Assembly (NCBI GenBank): GCA_016928575.1
Contig: JAFGKK010000057.1
Coordinates: 29,386-93,385, forward strand
Length of the DNA stretch: 64,000 bases
Source of the DNA: Anaerolineales bacterium
GTDB lineage: Bacteria; Chloroflexota; Anaerolineae; Anaerolineales; RBG-16-64-43
Direction: 5' to 3'
The notes beneath the pieces are model-generated. The model was given only the letters and a program-made list of their open reading frames with translations, searched no databases and was not told where the DNA came from. Positions 53,639 through 63,380 of this stretch are shown here, in pieces. Each line of letters opens with the position of its first letter. Positions within the stretch are counted from its first letter, which is position 1. Position numbers and translations under genes: made by a program.

Positions 53639-54609
53639 ATTCGATTCGGGGTTGGCTTCGAATCCTCTGGATCGGCGCGGCGCTCATCGCGCAGGGGGCC
53701 GATTCCGGCCCGGCAGACGACGGGATCCTGTTTCGGGAAACCTTCACCCTGGCCGAGGGGGAGATCCATGCCGGCAACCTCCTGGCCGTGGACAGCGTCC
53801 TTGTGCTCGAGGAAGGGTCGCGTTTTGAAGGCAACCTCATTCTGCTGGACGGATCCCTGGATTTGGCGGGGACGGTCCAAGGGGATATCGCCTCGGCGGG
53901 AGCGGCCGTTCGGATCGCGGAAAACGCGGTTCTGGAAGGGAACGTGGTTTGCATCGGCCCCGCGCCGATCGTGGACGAAGGCGCGGCCGTTTCCGGAACG
54001 GTGAACGCGGTTGGAGAATTTGCTTTGCCGTTCACCCTGACAATCGCCGAACCGGACGGCGGGGCGGGGGGCGGGTTGTACGCGGCGACCGTCATGGTGT
54101 TCCGGACCTTCCTTCTTTCGGCGGTCGCCATTCTGATCGTACTGCTCCTGCCCGAACCCGCCAAACTCGTGGGCCGCACGATCGTTCACCGCCCCGCCCT
54201 GTCCTTCCTGATCGGATTGCTGGCGATGATGGCCGCGGGCGCCCTGTTCCTGCTTTTGGCCCTTTCGGTGTGCCTGTCCCCGATCAGCGTGCTGGGCAGT
54301 GTGGTGATGTTGGGGGCGGTGCTTTTGGGTTGGTCGGCGGCGGGATTGGAATTCGGACGCCGCGTCTTCGGCGTTTTCCAAGCCCGAGCCCATCCGGCGC
54401 TCATGGCCGGAATCGGAACGGGAATCCTGACTCTGATTGCGGGACTGCTGGGAATCATACCCGTCGCCGGTTTGATCCTGATATTCCTGATGATGTCGTT
54501 CGTCCTGGGAGCGGTGATTCTGACGCGGTTCGGCGGTCAGGCGTTTTCATACCTCTCCATCGAAAGCGCGCCGGATGCTGAGTCCCGATGCTTCGATCGC
54601 AAGGGGTAA
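53635..54609 (+). CDS. Bactofilin-like/polytopic membrane protein of the sigma operon
   Basis: This 324-aa protein has a short signal-like start and a beta-helical N-terminal region with repeated turn motifs (FEGNLILLDGSLDLAGTVQGDI, ENAVLEGNVVCIG) reminiscent of polymer-forming bactofilin domains. Five or more membrane helices fill residues ~140-300. It could sense or execute an envelope response, being co-translated with the anti-sigma factor through ATGA. The family name is uncertain. The beta-solenoid part is probably extracytoplasmic, because a signal helix precedes it. Confidence 0.65.
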   Translation: MNSIRGWLRILWIGAALIAQGADSGPADDGILFRETFTLAEGEIHAGNLLAVDSVLVLEEGSRFEGNLILLDGSLDLAGTVQGDIASAGAAVRIAENAVLEGNVVCIGPAPIVDEGAAVSGTVNAVGEFALPFTLTIAEPDGGAGGGLYAATVMVFRTFLLSAVAILIVLLLPEPAKLVGRTIVHRPALSFLIGLLAMMAAGALFLLLALSVCLSPISVLGSVVMLGAVLLGWSAAGLEFGRRVFGVFQARAHPALMAGIGTGILTLIAGLLGIIPVAGLILIFLMMSFVLGAVILTRFGGQAFSYLSIESAPDAESRCFDRKG

Positions 54610-55255
54610 GGCGGACAACTTTTAATTCTTGACAATCCACTTCATGGCTGAATTCTCCGCGCAAGCCCGCGATTTCCTTCCCACAAGATGACGCGAGGTG
54701 CGCCCTGGGGTTTATCTCAACTTGGGGCCCGGATTCCGATGCGTAAATTCCCGGAGTTGGTTTTGTTCGTTCTTGGATGGACCGCCTACCTCTTGCGGGC
54801 CAACGCGATGGGAAGAATCGATTGACGGCGCCGCCTGGGAACGGTCATGGACATCGGCCCAATTCCCTGCCGGTTCGAGGAGCGGATGGGAAGGCTGGGT
54901 GAGCAAAAAAATCTTGATTGGCGTGCACCCACCCAGGCTGTCCGTTTCCATGTAGAAATCTAAAAAGGGTTACCGGTGTTCTTGATTTTGTTTTACCTCC
55001 CGGCGCCAGGCTTCGCGCCGGCCCTCGCGAAACGGGGGGAGCGGGGGTGCTCGAAGACGGGATTCGATGATTTTTGGTTATTCCTCAGCCGGCGATCGTC
55101 ATGCCGACGCCCGCCCTCGGCGTGCATTCCGCCGAGAGCGGCGGGAGCGGCGAAAAAACGAATAGAGAAGTCAAACGCGTTGCTTCACCCAACACGCCCA
55201 GCTTCCCAAGGGCGTCGATCGGCGGATTTTCTCCTTCCCGGATCGGTCGTCGGAA
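54610..55255. other. Long gap without a supported gene
   Basis: This lies between the sigma operon and the convergent coaE gene. It contains short frames of low-quality composition and a stray TTGACA at 54629-54634 without a matching -10. Around 54995-55160 it looks like decayed coding or repeat sequence. No RNA gene was recognised. Confidence 0.5.
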
Positions 55256-56380
55256 TTATATCGGCCTTAGGATGCGGTCTTCACGCAGGCGCTTAAAGAG
55301 CAGGGCGGCGCCGGGAACCTCCGATTCCTGCGCGGCTTCTTCCCAAGCCTTGACGCCCAATTCGCCGGCCTTGGCGGGGGCGTACCCGGCGCTCTTCCAG
55401 GCGCCGGCTTTCGCCAGCGCCGGATCGGAATAAATCACCGCGGCTTCGCTCTGCAGTTCGGCGGACGCCGTTTCCATTGCGGTGATGAGCATCTGCAACG
55501 CCTGATCAACCGGTGCGTCTTTGGCCAGAACGATTTCATCCGCACGGGTCACCAGGTTATCCACCTGCCAGCCGATGGCTCCAACCATCTGCTCGTCCTG
55601 CTCCAGCAGGAAATAGGCCTTTTGGCCGAAGGCGGCCATGATGTCGGCCCGGGTGAGGGGCTGCTCGGGTTTCCGGATTTTATTGAGGAAATCGGCGATC
55701 AGATCGGCATCGGAGGGCCGTCCGCGCCGGATGGCAAGCTCGCCGCGCACGACCGGCGCCGGCGGCAGGGCTTCGGCGGGTTGGGCGCCGGCCGCCCAGG
55801 CGGCTTGGACCTGGTTCCAGGTATCTTCGAACGAGTTGGAATTCTTAATGACGACTTTGGCCCGCGCCAGCTTTTCCTTCTGGGGGGGCTGCACGGCGAT
55901 CCGCTGGCGGGCGATGGATTCGCTCAGGCCGCGCTTGCGTATCAAACGGTCGATCTGGATGTCCGGCGAAGCGTCCACCACCCAAACCGTATCGCACGAT
56001 TCGGCCAGACCGGATTCGAAGAGTTTAATCGCCTCGAGGACGATCACCGGCGAATGCGAGCGGGTGATGAGCAGATCGACGGCTTGGAGGACCAGGGGGT
56101 GCATGATGTCCTCGAGTTCGTCGAGGAGTTTGGCGTCGGCGAACGCCAGCCGGCCCAGCGCCTTGCGGTTGATCTCGCCCCCGGAATCGAGGATCCATTC
56201 CCCGAAAAGCCGAATGACGGCCTCGTAGGCCGGGCCGCCGCGCGACATGGCCCGGTGCGCCACCTCGTCCGCGTCGATCCCGAACGCCCCCAGGTGTTCG
56301 AGCATCTTGCGCACAACGCTTTTGCCGGTGGCGATATTGCCGGTGAGGCCGATCACGTACTTGCCGGTCCAGCGACTCAT
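55256..56380 (-). CDS. coaE: Dephospho-CoA kinase fused to a GNAT-like domain
   Basis: This 374-aa protein has residues 1-~200 as CoaE, the last step of CoA synthesis: P-loop GLTGNIATGKSVV, IDADEVAH, MHPLVL, VLEAIKLFESGL and the Lid region (KRGLSESIARQRIAVQ). Residues ~212-374 form a second domain beginning LAIRRGRPSDADLIADFLN, with ATP-independent GNAT acetyltransferase features (YFLLEQDEQMVGAIGW, then a late AGAWKSAGYAP). Ordinary CoaE is ~200 aa. The fusion links CoA production to a possible acyl-CoA-using or CoA-sensing module. Confidence 0.9.
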   Translation of the reverse strand: MSRWTGKYVIGLTGNIATGKSVVRKMLEHLGAFGIDADEVAHRAMSRGGPAYEAVIRLFGEWILDSGGEINRKALGRLAFADAKLLDELEDIMHPLVLQAVDLLITRSHSPVIVLEAIKLFESGLAESCDTVWVVDASPDIQIDRLIRKRGLSESIARQRIAVQPPQKEKLARAKVVIKNSNSFEDTWNQVQAAWAAGAQPAEALPPAPVVRGELAIRRGRPSDADLIADFLNKIRKPEQPLTRADIMAAFGQKAYFLLEQDEQMVGAIGWQVDNLVTRADEIVLAKDAPVDQALQMLITAMETASAELQSEAAVIYSDPALAKAGAWKSAGYAPAKAGELGVKAWEEAAQESEVPGAALLFKRLREDRILRPI

Positions 56381-56923
56381 CTTCCGGGGGTTCCCTCCGG
56401 CGCGAATTTTACCCCGCTTTCAGCTTCCGGAACATCCCGCGGGATGCCCACAAGGCGGATTTTTCTTGCCGGACGGGTCGATGAAAAAGGCGCCCTTGCC
56501 GGTCCGGATCGACGCCCCCGCGGGGCGCTATTACCGGCCACGGGCATTGGCATCCCGCGCTTTTTCGTCACCCATCGAGAGCCGTGATTACATCCGGGCA
56601 AAGACGGAAGGCGCCCGCACAGCCAGCACAGGCCGACCCGGGGCCGACGCAAAGGACGAAACCCGGTTGGCGAGGGCGGCGTCCGGAAATCCACGGCGGC
56701 AATTTCTGCGCACGCTGCGGGGGATTCTGCGGATTGATGAAATGGATCACCGCACAACGCGTGCGGGCAAGGCCGTTATCCTTCTTGTCTGCCGATCCCA
56801 ATGCGCAAACCGAATGTCTGGGTGTACTCCCTGCAGAGAGCCTCGCCCACCGTTTTTTTTTTCGGAAGGATGGGGTCGGCGATCCTCAGGCAAGAGGATC
56901 CGGCCATCGTTGCCGGATCGGAT
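56381..56923. other. Gap without a supported gene, with a GATCCTC hairpin
   Basis: This lies between coaE and the PP2C-like gene. GATCCTC (56881-56887) and GAGGATC (56894-56900) form a hairpin just beyond the 3' end of the minus-strand gene, perhaps a transcript end, but no T-run follows. The rest shows no recognised element. Confidence 0.45.
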
Positions 56924-59389
56924 TCACGGAGTGCGGGTCTGCGCGTAATAGATCTGATTGCCGATGGCGATATACAGGACCTTGTCGGAGCCGATGGCCA
57001 GCGCAGTGGCTTCGTGGTCGTCCGGGGCGGTTGTCACCCGGTAGCGGGAAATGAAGTTCAAAGCCAGGCTGAAGCGAAATGCGCCCCGTCCGAGCGGATC
57101 GAGAAAGAACAGCGTCGGCTCCGGCGGTTCATTGTAATAAATCCGGGTCAGCAGGGCGTCGGCGACTCGCGGTCCGGCCGTGCGTCCCGGCCGCGTGTCG
57201 TTGTAGGGGATGTCTTCGCACAGTGTCCCTCCGACGGAGCCGCCGTCCTCCGGTTGAAAAAGCGGATCGTATTGGCACCGGGTGACGTGTCCGCCGGCGT
57301 GCAGGAAGAACACTTCTCCGGAGGCCACGACGAAATCGATGGCATCGGTCATCGACGGATGCTTCCCGGAGAAGTAGGCCGTCGGCGCTTGGTCGAAGCC
57401 GGTGTTGCCGCTCATGCCGTATCGCCAGAAGGCGTTGCTTTCCGGATCCAGAATGTACAGCCTTCCGTTGTAATAATCCACCGCGGACGGCGTGGACCAG
57501 CCTCCGCCGGGAGTGACCGGAGCGCCGGCCATGGCTTTCCCGCCCGGCGGGCAATACAGCAGGGTGCCCTTCCGGTCCAGCGCCACCACGGCTCCGCCGC
57601 GGGTGGAGGTGGGGGTTTGCGCGCCGACCGAAAGGTCGGGGACCCACACCATGTCCACCAGGGATTCGACGGTGATGTCCGGATAGTCGCCGGATTGGCA
57701 GAGAAATGCATCGTCCACTTGATATCCGCCTTGGCCGAGCAGCAGGCGCAGAATCCGGTCGTGGATCGCGTCCAACGCGTACAGTTCCCTGTCGCCGGCC
57801 AGGATCACGGTGATCTGGGTGTCCGCATCCAATCCGCCGGCGACCACGGGTTTAAATTCGAGCGGGGTGATCCCGTCGAAATCATCAAGCAACCTCGCGG
57901 CGTGGTTTTCCAGGGTGGTGAGTTCCTCCGAGGATCCGTATTGGGACGCCGTCTGCAGCGTGTCGAACACCTGCTGCCAGGCTTGGCGGGCTTGCAGGGG
58001 GTCGGTTTGGGCGCCGGCGACGGAGGCCTCCGTCCGCGCCTGCTCCATCAGGCGGGCGAATTCCATCTCGTATCCCTTGCGGAAATACATCACCGCCACC
58101 ACCGCCACCACCAGCAGGGGAATGGCGATCGCCGTTCCCAGCATCACCGCCGGGGGGAGAACGAAGCGGTCGTTTTCCTGCATTACGCCGCGCGGGAGGA
58201 TCCCCGCCAGGAAGGACCGCAGGCCTTCCCGGGCTGAATTCAATGTGACGTTGATCGAGTGGCCGAATGCGGCGGCGGCCTCCCGGGCCGACAGCCGGCT
58301 TGCTTGCGGCTCTTCCCGACTGCGATCCGATGACGTTGTCGGTTTGTGAAATCGGTCCGTGCGCGGGGGAACCCGGATTGCGGGGCTTTCCTCTTTTTCA
58401 ACAACCGGCCGGCTGGAGAGGGATGCCGGGCGCAGGATGGAGGAATCCCGGCCGGCCGCGGTTTCAGGCTCGGCCGCCGACGGGGTTTCGGGCGCGGGAT
58501 GGGCGGGGCCGGAGAGCTGTCTTTCCGGCCGGGCCCTGGCGCGCGGCGGCGGTTCCTCGGAATGCGGCCCCAAGGGTTTCGCAGCGGCAGGCACGGCGGA
58601 AGGCTGGGGAGAGCGCACCGGACTGACCGGCGCGCTTTTTTTGGAAGGAAACAGCGTGAGCTTGCGGATCAGCGGAGGAGCTTTTGCCGGTTTGGATTCG
58701 GCGGCGAACCGGACCAGCAGGGTTCCGAAGGTGCCGGGCTGCGATGCGCTCTGTTGCGCCAAACGCTGGCCCATGGCCTGCAGGGAGAGATTCGCCAACC
58801 CTGAGGGAACCGAAGCCGACCATGCGGCCGGCGGAGAGGCGGCGAGGATCAAAGTGGCCGCCGGAGAGAGGATCGTGTGGCCGTAATGCAGGTCAAGGTT
58901 GAGAGTCGTTCCCAGCGCGCGGGCGGGAGGGTCGCCGGCCTGCGGGCGGCATTCGACTTCGCCGTCGCGCAGGATCAAAGCCAACACACTCCCGGCATAC
59001 CCAAGGTAGAGGTCCGTATCGCGAAGCACTGAGCAAACGGCGTGCAACTGCACCAAGCTTCCGGCGGGGGATCCCGCCAAAACCGGAGTTTGGCTGAAGG
59101 GAAGCACCTCGGCATTGGCGGCCGTGAAGGCCGCACGCAGCGCCGCCGTAACCGAACCGGGAGTCTCAAAATACACTTGCGCCATGAGGTGCGACAGTTT
59201 GTCGGTTTCCGCGGCCGGCAGCCGGGTGCGCGCTTGCAGCGACAACGCCGTGAAGAGGATCTCGCCGCCGCGGCTGCGGGCGGCGCGCCGCGGAGCCGGT
59301 TGGACGAGATAACCGGACGGAGGATCCTCGGACTGCGATCCGTCGGCAAATTGTGCGATGAAGATTTCCGGAAGGAGGGCGGGCATCAT
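56924..59389 (-). CDS. PP2C-like (likely inactive) membrane protein with beta-propeller-like C-terminus
   Basis: This 821-aa protein has residues ~1-215 with a PP2C-type order of strands (LYLGYAGSVLALILRDGEVE at the position of the usual GDSR motif, ILAASPPAAWSA near the end). It lacks the metal-binding Asp residues, so it is probably a pseudophosphatase. A long Pro/Ala/Ser-rich linker (~230-395) follows, then a membrane helix (~435-460). The C-terminal extracytoplasmic region (~500-821) has repeated VVALDRKGTLLY, GRLYILDPESNAFWRYG and KVLYIAIGNQIYY blades. It starts at one of two adjacent ATGs. Function is unknown. Confidence 0.65.
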   Translation of the reverse strand: MMPALLPEIFIAQFADGSQSEDPPSGYLVQPAPRRAARSRGGEILFTALSLQARTRLPAAETDKLSHLMAQVYFETPGSVTAALRAAFTAANAEVLPFSQTPVLAGSPAGSLVQLHAVCSVLRDTDLYLGYAGSVLALILRDGEVECRPQAGDPPARALGTTLNLDLHYGHTILSPAATLILAASPPAAWSASVPSGLANLSLQAMGQRLAQQSASQPGTFGTLLVRFAAESKPAKAPPLIRKLTLFPSKKSAPVSPVRSPQPSAVPAAAKPLGPHSEEPPPRARARPERQLSGPAHPAPETPSAAEPETAAGRDSSILRPASLSSRPVVEKEESPAIRVPPRTDRFHKPTTSSDRSREEPQASRLSAREAAAAFGHSINVTLNSAREGLRSFLAGILPRGVMQENDRFVLPPAVMLGTAIAIPLLVVAVVAVMYFRKGYEMEFARLMEQARTEASVAGAQTDPLQARQAWQQVFDTLQTASQYGSSEELTTLENHAARLLDDFDGITPLEFKPVVAGGLDADTQITVILAGDRELYALDAIHDRILRLLLGQGGYQVDDAFLCQSGDYPDITVESLVDMVWVPDLSVGAQTPTSTRGGAVVALDRKGTLLYCPPGGKAMAGAPVTPGGGWSTPSAVDYYNGRLYILDPESNAFWRYGMSGNTGFDQAPTAYFSGKHPSMTDAIDFVVASGEVFFLHAGGHVTRCQYDPLFQPEDGGSVGGTLCEDIPYNDTRPGRTAGPRVADALLTRIYYNEPPEPTLFFLDPLGRGAFRFSLALNFISRYRVTTAPDDHEATALAIGSDKVLYIAIGNQIYYAQTRTP

Positions 59390-59471
59390 GGTTACCGGCG
59401 CAGAGGCCGCAAGTTTTTTGCTGCAAGTATTATGCCACGAACCGGCGCGGCGACAGGCTTTGGGCGGCTGA

Positions 59472-60905
59472 TCATACGCCGGAATCTTGAAGGAAGCGGT
59501 CGATGGATTTGGCGGCCCGGCGTCCGGAGGCCATGGCGTTGACGACCAGGTCTTGGCCGGAAACAACGTCGCCGCCCGCGAAGACGCCGGCGCGGGTGGT
59601 GGCGCAGGTCTGCGGATCCGTCTGCAGGAGGTTGTTCCTATCCATTACCAACCCTTCGGTCGACCGGCCGACCTCCGGATTGGGGCCGTACCCCAGCGCG
59701 CAGACAACGGTGTCCGCCTCCACGATGAAGTTCGTTCCGTCGAGGGGGATCGGCCGCCGGCGGCCTTCGATGTCGGGTTCTCCCAGTTCGCACTTGAGGC
59801 ACTCGATCGATCCGACCCGGCCGTCGGGGCCCGGCAGAAACCGGATCGGTTGCGTGAGAAACAAAAATTCCGCGCCTTCTTCGCGTGCCAAAGCGCGGTC
59901 CTTGGCGACGCCCGGCATCTCCGGTTCCGTGCGCCGGTAAAGGCACGTCACCCGTTCGGCCCCCCTGCGCAGGGAGGTCCGCAGGCAATCCGATGCTGTA
60001 TCGCCGCCCCCGACGACGACCACCCGTTTGCCGACGCCGAGCGGCTCCCGCCATTCCTCCGGCAGCAAGGACGGATCCACATTCGCACGGGACAGGAACT
60101 CGTCCGGAGGGAAAACCCCGGGCAGATCGGCGCCTGCAACCTGCATGCACGTCGGAACCGAAGCTCCGATGCCGAGAAACACCGCCTGGAATCCTTCGGA
60201 GAAAAGGGCGTCCAAAGGATAGCGGCGGCCGATCCTGGTGCCGAGCCGGAACTCCACGCCCGCGTGCTGCAGATCCTGGATCAAGGCCTGGACAATGGAG
60301 GGATCGAGTTTAAAGCCGGGGATGCCGTAAGTGAGCAAACCGCCCGCGGCGAGGGCGGAATCAAAGACCGTCACTTGATGGCCGCGCAGGATGAGTTGCT
60401 CCGCGCAGGCCAGGCCGGCCGGGCCGGAACCGACAACCGCCGCGCGCTTGCCGGAGGGCGGCCCGGGTTGCAGGCAGAATGGATTTTGCGCGCGTTCGAA
60501 ATCGGCCGCGAAAGCTTCAAGCGCCCCGCACAGCACCGGCTCGTGGTTTTTGTTCCGCACGCAGGCGCACTCGCACAACTGGGCGTGCGGACACACCCGG
60601 CCGCAGATCTGGGCCATGGTCGACGTCCGGCGGTAGATCCGCGCTGCGCCGAGAAAATCCCCTTGTTCGATTTTCCGCAACGCGCCGGGGATGTCGTTTC
60701 CCGCCGGACAGGCTTTCACGCAGGGAGCCACGGGGCATTGCAGGCAGCGGCTCGCCTCGCGCATGGCCCGCTCCGGCGTCAACGGAAGGGAGACTTCCCG
60801 GGAATCCTTTTTCCTTTCCGAAACCGGACGCACCGGAGGGGCTTGGTACGGGATTTTTATCCGCGCTTTTCGATCGATGGAAGATGGATTTTGTGAATCC
60901 GACAT
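59472..60905 (-). CDS. GltD/NfnB-like NAD(P)H-dependent FAD oxidoreductase
   Basis: This 477-aa protein matches the glutamate synthase small-subunit family. N-terminal Cys clusters for two [4Fe-4S] centres are seen in CLQCPVAPCVKACPAG and CGRVCPHAQLCECAC. The FAD motif is VVGSGPAGLACAEQL, the NAD(P) motif VVVVGGGDTASDC, and the second FAD stretch GVFAGGDVVSG. No gltB partner is adjacent, so it may act as an electron-transfer subunit for another oxidoreductase (NfnB, SudA or dihydropyrimidine-type). The AT-rich stretch upstream probably holds its promoter. Confidence 0.88.
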   Translation of the reverse strand: MSDSQNPSSIDRKARIKIPYQAPPVRPVSERKKDSREVSLPLTPERAMREASRCLQCPVAPCVKACPAGNDIPGALRKIEQGDFLGAARIYRRTSTMAQICGRVCPHAQLCECACVRNKNHEPVLCGALEAFAADFERAQNPFCLQPGPPSGKRAAVVGSGPAGLACAEQLILRGHQVTVFDSALAAGGLLTYGIPGFKLDPSIVQALIQDLQHAGVEFRLGTRIGRRYPLDALFSEGFQAVFLGIGASVPTCMQVAGADLPGVFPPDEFLSRANVDPSLLPEEWREPLGVGKRVVVVGGGDTASDCLRTSLRRGAERVTCLYRRTEPEMPGVAKDRALAREEGAEFLFLTQPIRFLPGPDGRVGSIECLKCELGEPDIEGRRRPIPLDGTNFIVEADTVVCALGYGPNPEVGRSTEGLVMDRNNLLQTDPQTCATTRAGVFAGGDVVSGQDLVVNAMASGRRAAKSIDRFLQDSGV

Positions 60906-61231
60906 TCACTCTCTCCGCTGAGCATGAGCCGACCCGAAACCCACTCGAAATCGACCTGTAATTAAGCGTAATTTTATCCGGATTCTAATCGTTTATACAT
61001 ATAATTTCCATATTCTCCGGGTAGAATTCACTTCGAGGTCGGCAGCGGATATTCAGCCTTTATCGTCGCCACTTCAATACCATCCCCTTTACCGTCCGCC
61101 GGAGAAAAGCAGACCATCGGTCGCCTTTCGGGCGCGGAAAGCGGGGGAAGACCAGGGCAAAACCGGATTGCGCCCGCCGCGTGGGGATGCGAGAGGTTTT
61201 TTCGGCGGGGAACGATCCGAACGGAGGGAAC
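60906..61231. other. Divergent promoter region, AT-rich core
   Basis: A ~60-nt AT-rich core (60960-61025) lies between the divergent GltD-like and HlyD-like genes. TATAAT occurs at 61000-61005 on the plus strand and TAAAAT-like boxes on the minus strand, but no well-spaced -35 is visible. Confidence 0.45.
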
Positions 61232-62668
61232 ATGAAGAGACATTGGCGGTCCATTCTTGCCGTCGTCGTTGTGGCGGCGGTGGCCGGGATCGGGTTTTGG
61301 ATTTACCAAACTGTCCAGTCCCGTCAGCAGGCGCAGTCCCTGCAAACGGCCGTGGTGGAGCGGGGGACGCTGACGGCCTCGATCGGAGCCACCGGCACGA
61401 TCCAGGCCAGGCAGCAAGCCGCGTTGTCCTTCTCCATCAATGGGCAGGTGGGCTCGGTGAACGTCCGGATGGGCGACCGGGTTGAGGCCGGACAGGTGTT
61501 GATGGAATTGGATCCTGCCTACTATCCACAGACGGTGCTCAATGCCCAGATCGAATTGGTCAACGCCCGGAAAGCCCTTGAGGACCTGCAAACCTCGCAA
61601 ACCGCATTGGCGCAGGCGGAATTGACCTTGGCCAACGCCGCGCGGGCGCTAGACGACGCGCAAACCGCCTACGACAACGCCGTGGCGAGGTACAACGACG
61701 GCTGGGTGAGGGAATGCGAAAAGCGGGTCGAAGACGCGCACTGGGCCTGGATGGTGTACCGGTTCAGCAACGACGGGAGTCCGGCGGCCCAACGGGAATT
61801 GGCCAGACTGTATCAGGAGTACCTCGACGCGCTGCGCGAACTGGAAAAGGCGCGCCGCTATGCCGAATTGGGTGTCGGCAGCACCGCCGCGAATTCCAAG
61901 GAAGCCCAGATGGAACTGGACATCGCCAAGGCGGAATTGGCTTTGGCCCAAGCCCGGTACAACGACGCCCTGGCGGAGTATAACCGCCTGAAGGACGGGG
62001 TTCCCGCAGAGGACCTGGCCGCCGCGGAGGCGCGGGTGGCCGCGGCTCAGTCGATCCTCGATCAGGTAAGGATCACCGCCCCCTTTGCGGGAACGATCAT
62101 GGCCGTTGAATTGCTGCCGGGGGATTCCGTTTCCCCCGGAACGATCGGTTTGGTGATTGCCGACCTTTCCGAATTGCACGTAGACGTTCCCGTGGCGGAG
62201 GTGGATTACAACCGCCTAGCCGTCGGCCAGGCCGCCGAGCTTTCGCTGGACGCGATTCCCGGCACGCTCTTTTCCGGGCGGGTGAGCGAGATCAAACTTC
62301 ATGCGTCCACATCGGCCGGTTCCGTGGCCTACCCGGTGACGGTCGTCATCGACGAACCGGATCCGCGGGTGCTTCCCGGCATGACGGCGGCGGTGGATAT
62401 TGAAGTCGAGCATTTGGAGGACGTCCTGCTGGTCCCCAACCGAGCCGTCCGGACAGTCGGCGGATCGCGGGTGGTATACCTCTATGTGGACGGCGGGTTG
62501 AAGACCGTGGAGATCGAGCTCGGCGCCAGCAACGACGTTATGAGTCAGGTGGTCTCGGGCGACCTGCAGGAGGGGGACCTGATCGTGTTGAATCCCCCAA
62601 CGACATTTTTTAATGGGTCCGGTCCGATGAGCGGCGGCGGCGGGGGCGGCGGGTTCTTCGGCGGGTGA
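61232..62668 (+). CDS. MacA/HlyD-type periplasmic-adaptor-like membrane fusion protein
   Basis: This 478-aa protein has an N-terminal membrane anchor (~8-27) and a biotinyl-lipoyl-like half (GTIQARQQAALSFSINGQVGSV). A long coiled-coil hairpin (~95-275, rich in ALAQAELTLANAARALDDAQ repeats) follows, then the second lipoyl half (ITAPFAGTIMAVEL) and beta-barrel/MP domains. The C-terminus is Gly-rich. GGAGG lies 8 nt before the ATG at 61232. It forms an operon with the ABC ATPase and FtsX-like permease, the MacAB-type layout for exporting peptides, lipids or drugs. Confidence 0.9.
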   Translation: MKRHWRSILAVVVVAAVAGIGFWIYQTVQSRQQAQSLQTAVVERGTLTASIGATGTIQARQQAALSFSINGQVGSVNVRMGDRVEAGQVLMELDPAYYPQTVLNAQIELVNARKALEDLQTSQTALAQAELTLANAARALDDAQTAYDNAVARYNDGWVRECEKRVEDAHWAWMVYRFSNDGSPAAQRELARLYQEYLDALRELEKARRYAELGVGSTAANSKEAQMELDIAKAELALAQARYNDALAEYNRLKDGVPAEDLAAAEARVAAAQSILDQVRITAPFAGTIMAVELLPGDSVSPGTIGLVIADLSELHVDVPVAEVDYNRLAVGQAAELSLDAIPGTLFSGRVSEIKLHASTSAGSVAYPVTVVIDEPDPRVLPGMTAAVDIEVEHLEDVLLVPNRAVRTVGGSRVVYLYVDGGLKTVEIELGASNDVMSQVVSGDLQEGDLIVLNPPTTFFNGSGPMSGGGGGGGFFGG

Positions 62669-62678
62669 GGTTTCGGCC

Positions 62679-63354
<676 letters not shown>

Positions 63355-63380
<26 letters not shown>

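Noticed and set aside
54976..55296. 106-aa plus-strand frame in the gap before coaE
   Set aside because: No SD, odd composition, and its 3' end runs into coaE on the other strand.
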